Assembly: GCA_965646445.1 (NCBI GenBank)
Contig: CBFFZW010000007.1
Span: forward strand, 1 to 64,000
Length of the DNA: 64,000 nt
Direction: 5' to 3'
Source of the DNA: UBA11524 sp965646445
GTDB lineage: Bacteria; Bacillota; Clostridia; Christensenellales; Aristaeellaceae
Shown: positions 34,686 to 44,472 of the stretch, in pieces
How the letters are laid out: every line of letters starts with the position of its first letter
How positions within the stretch are numbered: the first letter of the stretch is position 1
The notes under the pieces: model-generated
What the model was told of the DNA's origin: nothing
The model's input: the letters and a program-made list of their open reading frames with translations, nothing else
Database searches by the model: none
Made by a program: the position numbers and the translations under genes

Positions 34686-35644
34686 TACTTCTTACTCCCC
34701 ATTCTGATTCTCGGATCAATAAAGCCATAGCTGATATCCACAATGATACCGGAAGCCAAACCGATCAGCGTATAGAAGGCGGACAGAAGAAGGAAGAAGT
34801 TGTAGTCCGGCTGGGCAGCCGTGATGGACTGCACATACAGCGGGCCGACGCCAGGAATACCAAAAATCTGCTCAATAATGAGGGATCCACCCATGATGCC
34901 GACAAATTCGCCCAGAATCATCGGGAAGATTGGCACCATAGCGTTGCGCATGGCGTGACGGATCGTTGTTTGCGCTTTGCTCAAGCCCTTGGTGCGAGCC
35001 AGCAGCAGGAAGTCGCTGGTGAGAACCTCCGTTAGCTCAGCGCGGGTATAACGGGTCAAGCCGGCCACCGTGCCGAAGCCCAGGGACATAATGGCAGGCA
35101 CCATGGACACAAACATGTTCCAGGAGAAAAAGTCGTAACCCGACTGAACCTGGAATGGGAACCATTTGAGCTTAAAGCACAGGAAATACTGCACCAGAAA
35201 CGCGTAAACGTAACTTGGTACAGAAACAAAGACCATAACCAGAACGGAAATGATCTGATCCTGCCACTTATTTTTTCTTAATGCGGCATAAATGCCGAAC
35301 AAAAGGCCCAGAGGCACGGCAAAAACCATGGTGTACAGGTTGACGGCCACGGTGGCGGGCATTTTCTCCATGAACTTGTTCCACACGTCTTGGCCGACAT
35401 ACAGCGATTCGCTCACGCCCCAATCGCCGCCAATGAGCGATTTGCGCAGAAAAATACCATATTGTTCGATGAGCGGTTTATTATAGCCCAAGGCTTCACG
35501 GCGCATTTCAATCAACGCCATATCTTTGCCAAACTGCTCAACAGGTTTGTCCGGCAGCAGCTTCACCAGTACAAAACACATGGAGATGATAATCAGAAAC
35601 ACCATCAACATGAGCAGGATTCGTTTGAATACATACTTTACCAT
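34685..35644 (-). CDS. oppB: Oligopeptide ABC transporter permease OppB
   Basis: A 319-aa permease of normal size with six membrane helices; the first is at about 8-30. The coupling motif reads ARTKGLSKAQTTIRHAMRNA. I choose the ATG at 35642-35644, preceded by a GGAAAGGGGC purine run, giving the usual MVKYVFKRIL opening; the frame to 35677 adds residues that carry this ribosome site. It lies 221 bp after oppA. Confidence 0.92.
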   Translation of the reverse strand: MVKYVFKRILLMLMVFLIIISMCFVLVKLLPDKPVEQFGKDMALIEMRREALGYNKPLIEQYGIFLRKSLIGGDWGVSESLYVGQDVWNKFMEKMPATVAVNLYTMVFAVPLGLLFGIYAALRKNKWQDQIISVLVMVFVSVPSYVYAFLVQYFLCFKLKWFPFQVQSGYDFFSWNMFVSMVPAIMSLGFGTVAGLTRYTRAELTEVLTSDFLLLARTKGLSKAQTTIRHAMRNAMVPIFPMILGEFVGIMGGSLIIEQIFGIPGVGPLYVQSITAAQPDYNFFLLLSAFYTLIGLASGIIVDISYGFIDPRIRMGSKK

Positions 35645-35795
35645 GCCTTTGCCCCTTTCCATTTTTTGCGGCTGCATCCGCCGCAGTAAAGGCAGTCATC
35701 CGGGTGCAGCCGTAAGAAATGGGTCTTCTTTTTGCTGAAAATACTATGTGAAGCCTTCATCAAAAGCCAACACATATATTCTGGCCATGTACTCA

Positions 35796-35830
35796 CCAAG
35801 GCAGGGATGCATTTCACACCCCTGCCTTGG
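35796..35830 (-). promoter_or_regulatory. Stem-loop between oppA and oppB
   Basis: An 11-bp perfect stem (CCAAGGCAGGG at 35796-35806 with its complement at 35820-35830) lies 36 bp after the oppA stop, with no T-run on the minus strand. Such hairpins often protect the binding-protein message and lower downstream expression. The rest of 35645-35865 shows no gene. Confidence 0.6.
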
Positions 35831-35865
35831 CTTACCTACTTATCCAGCCTTTGTCAGGTCAGAAA

Positions 35866-38250
35866 TTACTTGTAGTTCAGCGTACCACCCTGCTCAGCAA
35901 CGAAAGCGTCCCAAGCAGCGTCATCATAGTTGTAGGTCAGGTACTGAATGCCGCCGCGGCTGAGCGGGAAGATCTCATCCTCGGTGTAGTACTCAACCTG
36001 CATGCCCTTCAGCTTCGCGGAAGCGTCGGTGGTCATCGGGATGAAGTTGTAATTCTGCAGGATGATGTTCTCCAGCGCAGCCAGCACAGTCAAACGCTTG
36101 GCCTGCATGTCGACATCAGAGCTATAAGGCAGGCACAGCATTTCGGCTTCGGCATCCTTCACGGCAGCCTCAACCTCGGCGCCGTTGATGATGGCCCACC
36201 AGTCATAGGCGCTGGCGGTGTAAACCTTGTCGTCCAGGGTAATGTCAATCATGGCCGTGGAGGAATCCCAGGCGGGATCGTACTGATAGGTATCGGACAC
36301 ATACACCTGCATCAGGTTGTAGGGATCGAACGCGGAGCCGGTCCAGCCAACGTAGAACAGCATATCCACCTGGTTGTTGCGCAGCGCGTCGCCAAAGGCG
36401 TTGCCAATGGTGTCATCCTTCTTGAAGGTCAGCTTGCCTTCCAGCTTGGTGCCCTTCACAGCCTCGGTGTAGTTGTTGGAGATGAACTCATAACCGTTGG
36501 TGTAAGCGGGGCGAGCGTTGGGCAGGCCGATGATGATTTCAATCACATCGTCCTCGTCCATCAGGCCCTGCTCAATGGCGATGTCATAAGCCTTGTCGAA
36601 GTACTCGCGGGCCATCTCCGGGTTGTAACCGGTGATGCTGTCAATCGCGTCGTCGTTGGTGGCGTAGAGCTTGCCCTCGCCCACTTCGTCGGTCAGGCCC
36701 CAGAAGTCAACGATAACCTGCTTGGCATCGTCCGTGGTGCGATACATCAGAGCGGTCTCGGGATCGCCGACGATGTTGGCGCCGAACAGCGCGAAAGCGG
36801 GGTTCGCATCAGGGCTGGTGGCCAGGATGAAGGCGGACCGGTCAATGCCCAGAGACAGGGCCATACGGAACTCCTTCACGGTCAGGATGGTCTTGTTGAT
36901 GTTCTCGCCGGCCGTCTTCTGGTTGGCAGTCAGAGCAGCCATATCCGGGTTAACGGCGATAGCGAACACGGAAGGAGACTCGTCGAAGTAGGTGTACTCG
37001 GAGGCCGTGTAATCATAGATATGATCCACATCCAGGCCGACAACGTCCAGCTGGCCGTTCAGGAACATTTCAAAGGCGGTAGCAGCCTCAGCCACATAAG
37101 CAGTCTGGATGCGGGTGGTCTGGTAGAGATCCTTGTTCTTTTCCAGGCCATAGCCGTACCAGTTGGGGTTCTTCTCCAGCACGATTTCCTTATCGGACTG
37201 GAAGGAGACCAGACGATACGGGCCATAAGACATGGTCGTGTCGGCGCTGGTGCCGTAGTTGTTGGTGTACACACCGTCATTCACGGAAGCGCACTTGTTG
37301 TACAGCTCCTTGTGAACCAGCGGCACATCCAGGTTGTACTTCAGCTGGAAGCCCTGCAGGCTCTTGTCCAGAATGAACACAACTTCCAGATCGCCCACAG
37401 CCTTGATGCCGACCTGCTCGAAGGGAACGGCAGGCGCGGTGTACTTGGCGAACAGCTCGTCCAGAGCCCAAGCAGCCTTGGTGGCGTCGTTAACCCAGGT
37501 GCAGTATTCAGCACCGGCGCCCTCAACGTAGAAATCATACAGTTCCTTGATGGTCAGGGGCGTCTTGACGATATCGTTAGAAGCCTCGCCAGTCCAGGTC
37601 CCGGATTCCCAGTCGTAGGTATCGCCATAGGAGCTGTTCCAGCTGATGTAGCCGGGCTCCTCGCCGTGCTCAGCCATGAAAGCGTCCAGATCAGCGGCGC
37701 CCACAGCGGCCATGTACGCGCTGATGCTGGTGTCGGCTTCAACGCCGCCCTTGGCATGCGCTTCGGCGTTGTGCAGCACAACAGAACCAGCATACAGGCT
37801 GTCAGCACGATAGTTATGAGCAATGGGGTTGAGCTGCAGCTCAACGGAATCCACATACGTCTGAGCGTTGATGGGGGTTCCGTCCTCCCACTTCAGGTCA
37901 TCGCGCAGGGTGTACTTCCAGGCGCGGCCAACGGCGCCCTCGGGAATGCCCCACTCCTCGCCGACATAATCGGCGGTTACATCCTCAGGCTCGCCAACAG
38001 CCATCGCGGGAATGATGGCATAGCTGTCGCCCGTCTCGTTGTAGTCGAAGGCGAAGAGCGCATCAGAAATATAGGTGAGCACCGCGGAATTGTCGGTTTC
38101 AGTCTTATACTGATGAGGGTTCCAGTTGGTGGGGAAAGTAGACGTAGAGTTGTTGTAGGTATAGCTGGGCGCCTCGGACTCAGCCATTCCAAGCGTGGCA
38201 AAACTGCACATCATGCACAATGCCAAAACCAAAGCAAGGGTTTTCTTCAT
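35866..38250 (-). CDS. oppA: Peptide ABC transporter substrate-binding protein OppA
   Basis: A 794-aa exported binding protein of the SBP_bac_5 family, large for a family usually of 520-600 aa. The signal peptide is MKKTLALVLALCMMCSFA with likely cleavage after GMA (22); a lipobox is not clear. SBP_bac_5 landmarks are WKYTLRDDLKWEDGTPINAQ and MALSLGIDRSAF. The ATG at 38248-38250 follows AAGGAGGGG, and a promoter lies 50 bp further up. First gene of oppABCDF. Substrate likely oligopeptides, by family. Confidence 0.9.
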   Translation of the reverse strand: MKKTLALVLALCMMCSFATLGMAESEAPSYTYNNSTSTFPTNWNPHQYKTETDNSAVLTYISDALFAFDYNETGDSYAIIPAMAVGEPEDVTADYVGEEWGIPEGAVGRAWKYTLRDDLKWEDGTPINAQTYVDSVELQLNPIAHNYRADSLYAGSVVLHNAEAHAKGGVEADTSISAYMAAVGAADLDAFMAEHGEEPGYISWNSSYGDTYDWESGTWTGEASNDIVKTPLTIKELYDFYVEGAGAEYCTWVNDATKAAWALDELFAKYTAPAVPFEQVGIKAVGDLEVVFILDKSLQGFQLKYNLDVPLVHKELYNKCASVNDGVYTNNYGTSADTTMSYGPYRLVSFQSDKEIVLEKNPNWYGYGLEKNKDLYQTTRIQTAYVAEAATAFEMFLNGQLDVVGLDVDHIYDYTASEYTYFDESPSVFAIAVNPDMAALTANQKTAGENINKTILTVKEFRMALSLGIDRSAFILATSPDANPAFALFGANIVGDPETALMYRTTDDAKQVIVDFWGLTDEVGEGKLYATNDDAIDSITGYNPEMAREYFDKAYDIAIEQGLMDEDDVIEIIIGLPNARPAYTNGYEFISNNYTEAVKGTKLEGKLTFKKDDTIGNAFGDALRNNQVDMLFYVGWTGSAFDPYNLMQVYVSDTYQYDPAWDSSTAMIDITLDDKVYTASAYDWWAIINGAEVEAAVKDAEAEMLCLPYSSDVDMQAKRLTVLAALENIILQNYNFIPMTTDASAKLKGMQVEYYTEDEIFPLSRGGIQYLTYNYDDAAWDAFVAEQGGTLNYK

Positions 38251-38302
38251 GAGAATTGTCCCCTCCTTACAATATTCCCGTACAAATTCATACGGTTGTA
38301 AT

Positions 38303-38332
38303 ATTATAGGTCATTTAATGAAGCATTGTCAA
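38303..38332 (-). promoter_or_regulatory. Sigma-A promoter of the opp operon
   Basis: On the minus strand, TTGACA (38327-38332), an 18-nt spacer and TATAAT (38303-38308). The remaining gap 38333-38560 is T-rich at 38435-38475 and holds a weak CCTGATG/CATCAGG hairpin (38487-38527); I see no gene in it. Confidence 0.75.
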
Positions 38333-38563
38333 GCGCTAAATGGCTGGAAAGCGCGGCGCCGCAAAATGAATTTCCCCGAACAAAGCCTTGCAGTTTACAT
38401 TGTTTACACGTCTTTCGGCTCCGGCCTTCGATTGTACTTTTTTTGTTTTTTTCAGAAAGTTTTTGTGTTTTCCGACCGAATTCAGCCCTGATGTCCCCCC
38501 TCTCGCGTCCGTATGACGCATCAGGGGACAGACGGCCCTGCCCCTTTTCCCGCGGTTTCAAGC

Positions 38564-38592
38564 AAAAAGGCCGGCGATCCATACCGCCGACC
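38564..38592 (-). terminator. Terminator of the sugar ABC / oxidoreductase operon
   Basis: On the minus strand, a GGTCGGCG/CGCCGGCC stem is followed by TTTTT. Confidence 0.82.
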
Positions 38593-38604
38593 AGAATTTT
38601 TCGT

Positions 38605-40107
38605 TTATGCCAGGCCCAGCTGCTTCAGCCGCTCCGCGTCGCCCAGGTACACGCCCTGGCGCAGCAGCTCCTTCTGCACCAGGCGCACATCCACCCCGTG
38701 GGTGGTGACGCCCATGGAGGCCGCCACAGCCGCCGCGACGCCCGCGCCCTGGGCGGGCTTCATGCTGTTGGTGCCGCAGCGCATGGTGGTCTGCGGCTGG
38801 CAGGAGGCCGTTTTGCCGCTGCCCACCAGCAGGTTTTCCACACCCTGGGGCAGCAAAATGCCGTAGGCAATGTCCACCGTGTGCTCGTAGAGGAAGCGCG
38901 CGCCGTCGGCGGTGGTCTCGCCGTTGACGGACACCTCCTGCACGCTGCCCCTGGCGTCCTCGTCAAAGGGATGATCCTTCGCGCCGTCGTCGCTCCAGGG
39001 CTTGGCGCAGCGCACGCCGATCACATCATCCAGATAGACAGGCGTGGCGCTTGTCACGTCCTCGATCCACAGCGTCTTCTCACCCTCGATGGCGCGGCTG
39101 ACGCGCACGCCCATGTCCTGGGAGATCTGGGAGATGTGGGCGTTCTGGAAGCCCGGGATCGTCTTCACCAGGAAGTCCGCGATGTAATAGCAGGCCTTCT
39201 GGCTTTCCAGCTCCGCCTCGGAATAGTCAAGCGGGGCCAGGGAGGGCAGCCGCCACAGCATGGTGTTGACGGACAGGTCGTTCAGGCCCCTGAGGCCGAT
39301 CAGGCACATCATGTCCAGGCCGAACAGCTTGCCCCGGGTCTTGCTGTATTCGCCGCGGATGATGGCCTCCTGTACCAGGGGGAACTTCCGGCCGCCGCGG
39401 TGGGGGAAATAAAAGTCGCCGTATTCCTTCCAGTTGGTTTCAAAGTCCTCAAAGCCGCGGATGCCGTCATGGTTCTTCGGGAACTCGTCGGGGTGCTCCC
39501 GGAAGTACTGGTAGAAGGCCTCGCCGTCAAAGCCGCTCATCTTGAAGGCCAGGCTGGCGGTACCCTGAGTGACGCGCATGGGGCAGCCGGTCTGAGCGGC
39601 GATGTCCGCCTCGCCCGTGCAGTCGACGGTCACCTTGGCCAGCACCGCCCGGCGGCCCACCTTGGTTTCCAGGAACAGGCCCTTCACCGTCTTCCCCTCC
39701 ATAATGGGGCTGGCGGCCAGCACATGGGTGAAGACCGTGACGCCTGCCTCCTGCAGCATTTCGATCAGGACGACCTTGAGCTTCTGCTCGTCAATGACCA
39801 GCTTGGCCTGGGGCTTGTCCCAGTCCCGGACGCAGCCGCCCATGGCCGTCAGGCGCTCGATGATCCGGCGGGGCACGCCGCTGAGCAGCTGTTCAAAATC
39901 TGCGCTGACATGGTTGTTGAGCAGGTTCGGGATGATATTGCTGGTCAGCACGCCGCCCAGGCAGCCGTTGCGCTCCACCAGCAGCACCTTCGCGCCGACG
40001 TCCGCGGCGCTGATGGCCGCCGTACAGCCCGCGACGCCGCCGCCGGCCACGAGCACATCCACACTGTCCAGCACCTCAATCTCGCGCGCGGTTTCCATGA
40101 TATTCAT
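38605..40107 (-). CDS. FAD-dependent oxidoreductase (FAD_oxidored family)
   Basis: A 500-aa flavoprotein. VLVAGGGVAGCTAAISA near residue 19 is the dinucleotide-binding motif, VERNGCLGG follows, and VTVDCTGEADIAAQTG is the typical C-terminal FAD contact. No signal peptide. Reaction unknown; members are often found beside sugar or sugar-acid uptake systems, as here, where it is the last gene after a GntR regulator and an ABC transporter. The ATG follows GGAGGATA. Confidence 0.85.
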   Translation of the reverse strand: MNIMETAREIEVLDSVDVLVAGGGVAGCTAAISAADVGAKVLLVERNGCLGGVLTSNIIPNLLNNHVSADFEQLLSGVPRRIIERLTAMGGCVRDWDKPQAKLVIDEQKLKVVLIEMLQEAGVTVFTHVLAASPIMEGKTVKGLFLETKVGRRAVLAKVTVDCTGEADIAAQTGCPMRVTQGTASLAFKMSGFDGEAFYQYFREHPDEFPKNHDGIRGFEDFETNWKEYGDFYFPHRGGRKFPLVQEAIIRGEYSKTRGKLFGLDMMCLIGLRGLNDLSVNTMLWRLPSLAPLDYSEAELESQKACYYIADFLVKTIPGFQNAHISQISQDMGVRVSRAIEGEKTLWIEDVTSATPVYLDDVIGVRCAKPWSDDGAKDHPFDEDARGSVQEVSVNGETTADGARFLYEHTVDIAYGILLPQGVENLLVGSGKTASCQPQTTMRCGTNSMKPAQGAGVAAAVAASMGVTTHGVDVRLVQKELLRQGVYLGDAERLKQLGLA

Positions 40108-40164
40108 CGGGGTATCCTCCTTGGCACAGGGCAGGAGGAGCCTTTCTTCCCGAAAAAGGCGCCG

Positions 40165-40842
40165 TTACACCTCCACGGCTTCCATCCGCCGCAGATGTTC
40201 CTCCAGCCCGGTGATATTATGTCTGCGGGAGGCCGCCTCCGCCCGGTCAGGGTCGGAGGCCTTGATAGCCTCCAGCAGTTCGCGATGCTCGGGAAGCGTT
40301 ACGTTCATTCTGGCTGAGGACATGGGATACAGGTTGTAGTACCGCTCAAACCGATGCCAATGCTGATGAAAGTTGTCGATCATCTGGGGAATCAGCGGCA
40401 TATGGCAGTGATCCTTGATATAATCATGGAAGCGGCTGTTGGCCTGGCTGTACTTCAGCGTATCGCCCGCCGGCGCGACGGTCTCCATCTCCGCGATGAC
40501 GGCCGCCAGGCAGCTCTTCTCCTCCTCGGTCATCCGGGTGGCGGCGGCGCGCACCGCCAGCACCTGCAATTCCCGTGAGATGGCGAAGTAGTCCTGAGCG
40601 GACGCCTGGGTAATGGGCGCCACCACGGCGCCCACATGGGGCGTCATCTGCACCAGGCCCTCCGCCTGCAGCTGCAATAGCGCCTCGCGCACCGGTACGC
40701 GGCTGACATGGTAATCCGCCGCCAGCTCATCCAAGATCAGGCGCTCCCCCGGCTGAAGCTCACAACGCTCAATGGCGCTCTTCAGCTCGCTGTACAGCCA
40801 TTCCTGCTTGGTCTGAAAGGGTACTCTCTGCTTTTCCGTCAC
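40165..40842 (-). CDS. GntR-family regulator with FCD domain
   Basis: A 225-aa regulator. The winged helix (about 10-75) contains LILDELAADYHVSRVPVREALLQLQAEGLV, the GntR signature. The all-helical FCD ligand domain covers about 85-210, with metal-type histidines (HDYIKDHCH). It starts with GTG at 40842, after AAAGGA. Located inside the operon of the sugar ABC transporter, it probably senses the transported compound or its product. Confidence 0.92.
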   Translation of the reverse strand: MTEKQRVPFQTKQEWLYSELKSAIERCELQPGERLILDELAADYHVSRVPVREALLQLQAEGLVQMTPHVGAVVAPITQASAQDYFAISRELQVLAVRAAATRMTEEEKSCLAAVIAEMETVAPAGDTLKYSQANSRFHDYIKDHCHMPLIPQMIDNFHQHWHRFERYYNLYPMSSARMNVTLPEHRELLEAIKASDPDRAEAASRRHNITGLEEHLRRMEAVEV

Positions 40843-40904
40843 TGTCTCTCAATCCTTTGGCGTCTCCGCCCTTTCCCGGAAGCCGGGAGCGGGCGGAGGG
40901 GGCT

Positions 40905-42500
40905 TTATTTCTGGCGCTCGAAGGCCGTCTGATACAACTCGACATAGCGATCCATCCCCAGGCGCTTCAACTGCTCCAGGTAGCCGTCCCACTGCTCCTC
41001 AACACCGCCCTCGGCAATCCACGCGGCCTCCGTGCGGAAGACGTAGTTGGTCAGGTCCAGCTGGATCAGGTTCAGCTCCTCGATCTCTTCCAGGGTGAAG
41101 CGATAGGGGAAGTTGTAAGGATACTTGGTCAGGTCATCGCGGTAGACCGCGCAGGTTTCTTCCTTGTAAACGTTGTTGGCGCGGGTGGCGATATACTGGT
41201 CGATGATCTCCTTGGTGGAAATCACCGGGGCGGAACCGATGGGCGCGCTCCAGGGCCAGTCGTTGGGCTGCACGTCCTCGGGGCGCAGGGCGGTATTGTC
41301 CGTCCACTTGCCCTCCTCGGCATCGGAGGGCACCAGCGCCTCGGAAGCGGTCCAGCCGGCGGGCTTGAACATGCCGTAGAGCATCTGGATGTTGTTTTCC
41401 GGCTCGTTGATGTAATCCAGCCAGCGGATGGCGAGCTCCGGGTTCTTGCAGGCCCGGGTCAGGGCAAAGGCGCCCTCATTCATGCCAGCCATGGCGCGCA
41501 GCCAGCCCTTGTCGCCGTTGGGGCCGGTGAGCGCGGGCAGGATGGCGAAGCGATCCTGGATTTCCGTGGACGCCATGGAATTCTTATAGCGGTAATCCGA
41601 ATAGCAGCCGACGCTGAGCTGACGGATCTTGTTGGTCAGCATGGTTCGATCCTGGGTAAAGATTTCCGGGTCGATGAGCCCCTCGGCATAGAGCTTGTGC
41701 AGATAGCTGACCGCTTCCCTGAAGCCCTCCTGGGCCGCAGTAAATTCTACCACACCATCGTCGTTGATGGCAATATGTTTTGGATTTTCCGCTACGCCGA
41801 AGGCCTGGAAGATCCACTCGAACTCGCGCTTCACCTCGCGGTTGAGGTCGTTGCTCTCCTGGTAAAGGAACGTCCAGGGAATGGTGCTGCCGTCCCCGGC
41901 CATGTCGTTGTCCTTGAAGGCCTTGAGCGTCTGATAGAATTCCTCGGTGGTGGAAGGCATGGGCAGATTCAGGGCGTCCAGCCATTCCTGGCGGATGATG
42001 GCGGCACTGAAGGAATCAAAGCCCATGTCCTGCATGGCGGTGAGGGCGTAGATGTGTCCGTCCGTGCTGGTGATGGACGCCCGGTAGGTGGGGTTCTCGT
42101 CGATGAGCCGCTGAATGGTGGGCGCGTGCTCACGGATCAGATCCTCCAGGGGGATCAGGATGCCGTCGGCGCCCAGCAGCTGGGCCTCGTCCGCCGTCAG
42201 GGAGAGGGGGCCCATGAAGCCGTCGGGCAATTCGCCCCCGGCGATGGTCAGGTTCTTCTTCTCGCTCCAGGAGGCCTGGGGGATCATGTTCCAGGTGATA
42301 TGGACGTTGGTCTGCTCCTCCAGGTACTTCATCATGTCGGTCTCGTCATAGCGGCCGACGCGGGTGCTGTTCATGTTCATGCCCATGAAGGTGAGCTCGA
42401 CGGTCTCTTCCGTCAGGGGCAGGGTGGTTTCCGCGGCAGCGGTCAGCAAACCGCAGCACAGGGTCAGCGCCGTCAGCAGCGCCAGGAGCCTTTTCAACAT
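40905..42500 (-). CDS. ABC transporter extracellular solute-binding protein (LplA-like)
   Basis: A 531-aa exported binding protein, family SBP_bac_1 as found with LplB/YtcP permeases that take up oligosaccharides. The signal peptide is MLKRLLALLTALTL with cleavage probably near TAAA (23); CC at 15-16 is only a poor lipobox. GGELPDGFMG and WLDYINEPENNIQMLYG fit the family. The ATG at 42500 follows AAGGCGG. No ATPase gene is in the operon, as expected for systems that share a general MsmX-type ATPase. Confidence 0.88.
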   Translation of the reverse strand: MLKRLLALLTALTLCCGLLTAAAETTLPLTEETVELTFMGMNMNSTRVGRYDETDMMKYLEEQTNVHITWNMIPQASWSEKKNLTIAGGELPDGFMGPLSLTADEAQLLGADGILIPLEDLIREHAPTIQRLIDENPTYRASITSTDGHIYALTAMQDMGFDSFSAAIIRQEWLDALNLPMPSTTEEFYQTLKAFKDNDMAGDGSTIPWTFLYQESNDLNREVKREFEWIFQAFGVAENPKHIAINDDGVVEFTAAQEGFREAVSYLHKLYAEGLIDPEIFTQDRTMLTNKIRQLSVGCYSDYRYKNSMASTEIQDRFAILPALTGPNGDKGWLRAMAGMNEGAFALTRACKNPELAIRWLDYINEPENNIQMLYGMFKPAGWTASEALVPSDAEEGKWTDNTALRPEDVQPNDWPWSAPIGSAPVISTKEIIDQYIATRANNVYKEETCAVYRDDLTKYPYNFPYRFTLEEIEELNLIQLDLTNYVFRTEAAWIAEGGVEEQWDGYLEQLKRLGMDRYVELYQTAFERQK

Positions 42501-42610
42501 GGATGTTCCGCCTTTCTTCGTCATCAAGTCGTAGGGTCGTCGTTTGCAAAGCATGGGAAGCGGGATGGGGACGCCGGCGTCATTCACCTCCTCCGGCACA
42601 CCGATGTGCC

Positions 42611-43504
42611 TTATTCCTTCACCGATCCGAGGGTAATCCCCTGAATGAAGAAGCGCTGCAGGAAGACATACAGCAGCAGCATGGGCAGCGTAGCCATCAG
42701 AATGATGCCGTACTTCATGGACTCGGCCGCCTTCAGCATCTCCTCGTAGGCGGCCTGATCCTCTGTGAGCATCTCAAACAGGGGGCCGGACACCTGATTG
42801 GAGGCCAGCAGTTCCTTCAGCACCAGCTGGATGGGATAATACTGCTCCTTATCCAGGTAGATCATGGCGCGGAAGTAGTCGTTCCACTGCCACACGCCGT
42901 AGAACAGCAGCATCACGATAATGATGGGCGTGGACGTGGGCAGCAGGATGCGGAAGAAATAGCCAAAGTGGGCGCAGCCGTCGATTTCCGCAGCCTCGTA
43001 CAGGCTGGGAAGGTAGGTGGAGCGGAAGTAGGACGAGGCCATCAGCAGGTTCATCACCTGGATGCAGGACACGCACAGCAGCACCCAGTAGGTGTTGCGC
43101 AGGTGAAGCTGGTTGACCAGGATGTACTGGGGAATCAGCCCGCCCTGGAAGAACATGGCGAACAGGAAGAACAGGCTCAGGAAGCGCTTGCCGGAAAAAT
43201 CCGACCGGGACAGCGGGTAGGCCGCCATCAGCGTCAGGGAGGTGCTCAGCACCGCCCCCACCACCGAGTAAAACATCGAGTTCGCATAGCCCGTCCAGAG
43301 CATGTCATAGTTGAAAATGCGCTTGTAGCCCTCCAGGTTCAGCCCCTTGGGCCAGAAGATCACCTGGCCGGACAGGACGTATTCCGGGCTGCTGAGGGAG
43401 GCGATCAGCATGAAATACAGCGGATAGATCACCACCGCGCACATCAGGAGCATGATGAGCCCCGATATGATGGTAAAGATTCTGTCGTTTCGGCTCTCCT
43501 TCAT
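42611..43504 (-). CDS. Carbohydrate ABC transporter permease (YtcP/LplC-like)
   Basis: A 297-aa MalG-type permease with six membrane helices. The EAA motif appears as LYEAAEIDGCAHFGYFFRILLP near residue 170. It starts 12 bp after the partner permease with AAAGGAGC before the ATG. In this family it forms a heterodimer with the LplB-like protein. Confidence 0.9.
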   Translation of the reverse strand: MKESRNDRIFTIISGLIMLLMCAVVIYPLYFMLIASLSSPEYVLSGQVIFWPKGLNLEGYKRIFNYDMLWTGYANSMFYSVVGAVLSTSLTLMAAYPLSRSDFSGKRFLSLFFLFAMFFQGGLIPQYILVNQLHLRNTYWVLLCVSCIQVMNLLMASSYFRSTYLPSLYEAAEIDGCAHFGYFFRILLPTSTPIIIVMLLFYGVWQWNDYFRAMIYLDKEQYYPIQLVLKELLASNQVSGPLFEMLTEDQAAYEEMLKAAESMKYGIILMATLPMLLLYVFLQRFFIQGITLGSVKE

Positions 43505-43516
43505 AGCGGCGCTCCT

Positions 43517-44437
43517 TTACCACAGGCTTTCGTTGGTCAGCTTGCGGCTGACCAGGTTGACAAACAGGAGAATGATGACGTTCACCACCGTCTGGAAAAG
43601 GTTGATGGCCGTGGAATAGCTGAACTGCCCGTTCAGCAGGCCGATCTTGTACACATAAGTGCCGATGATCTCGGAGGTGCTCAGGTTGGTGGCGCTCTGC
43701 ATCAGCAGCACCTTCTGCGTATCCACGTTGAGCATCCGCCCCACCTGCAGGAGCAGCACCGTCACCAGCGTCGGCACGATGGCCGGCAGGTCGATGTACC
43801 AGATCTTCTGCAGCTTGGTGGCGCCGTCCAGGGTGGCGGCCTCGTACTGGGACACGTCCACCGCCGTCAGCGCCGCCAGGAAGATGATGGCCTGATAGCC
43901 CGTATGCTGCCACACATGGGAAAGCACGAACACATGCCGGAACCAGCCCGGCTCGGCCATGAAATAAATGGGATTGCCGCCCAGCCTCTTGATGAGGATG
44001 TTGATGATGCCCGAGGAGGGCGAGCCGAACAGCGTCAGCATCCCCGTCAGCACCACCAGAGAGATGAAATGCGGCGCGTAGGTGATGGTCTGCACGGACT
44101 TTTTCACCCACTTGGCCCGGGTATGGTTGAGCATGAACGCCAGAGCAATGGGCAGGGGGAAGGCCACCAGCAGCTGGTAAAAGCTGAGGATCAGAGTGTT
44201 GGCAATCAGCTCCCAGCACTGTGTGGAGTTGAAAAACCGCTCAAAATACATCAGGCCCACCCAAGGGCTTTCCATGATGCCCTTGCCGATGCTGTATCGC
44301 TTGAAGGCGATCACCAGCCCGTACATGGGCGCGTAATGGAAAATCAGAAAGAATATCACTGCCGGCAGCACCAGCAGCCACAGCTGCCATTCCCGCTTGC
44401 CGATCAGGCGGGAGGAGCGGATGGAGCGGGCAAGCAT
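43517..44437 (-). CDS. Carbohydrate ABC transporter permease (LplB-like)
   Basis: A 306-aa MalF-type permease with six helices. WQLWLLVLPAVIFFLIFHYAPMYG opens the protein and QYEAATLDGATKLQKIWYIDLP is the coupling motif. The ATG at 44437 follows GAGGTGG at good spacing; the in-frame ATG at 44464 lies inside an operator-like palindrome and lacks a ribosome site. First gene of the operon. Confidence 0.88.
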   Translation of the reverse strand: MLARSIRSSRLIGKREWQLWLLVLPAVIFFLIFHYAPMYGLVIAFKRYSIGKGIMESPWVGLMYFERFFNSTQCWELIANTLILSFYQLLVAFPLPIALAFMLNHTRAKWVKKSVQTITYAPHFISLVVLTGMLTLFGSPSSGIINILIKRLGGNPIYFMAEPGWFRHVFVLSHVWQHTGYQAIIFLAALTAVDVSQYEAATLDGATKLQKIWYIDLPAIVPTLVTVLLLQVGRMLNVDTQKVLLMQSATNLSTSEIIGTYVYKIGLLNGQFSYSTAINLFQTVVNVIILLFVNLVSRKLTNESLW

Positions 44438-44452
44438 ATTGATCCACCTCAC

Positions 44453-44472
44453 TTTATATTTCATGAAATAAC
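44453..44472. promoter_or_regulatory. Operator-like palindrome, site 2
   Basis: TATTTCATGAAATA at its core is a perfect palindrome overlapping the upstream ATG of the LplB-like gene. It matches the site at 44586-44612 and lies about 90 bp downstream of the promoter. Confidence 0.6.

Noticed and set aside
38487..38527. CCTGATG/CATCAGG hairpin upstream of the opp promoter as a riboswitch
   Set aside because: The stem is short, the loop is long, it lies outside the predicted transcript of oppA and beyond the terminator of the neighbouring operon, and it matches no riboswitch I know.
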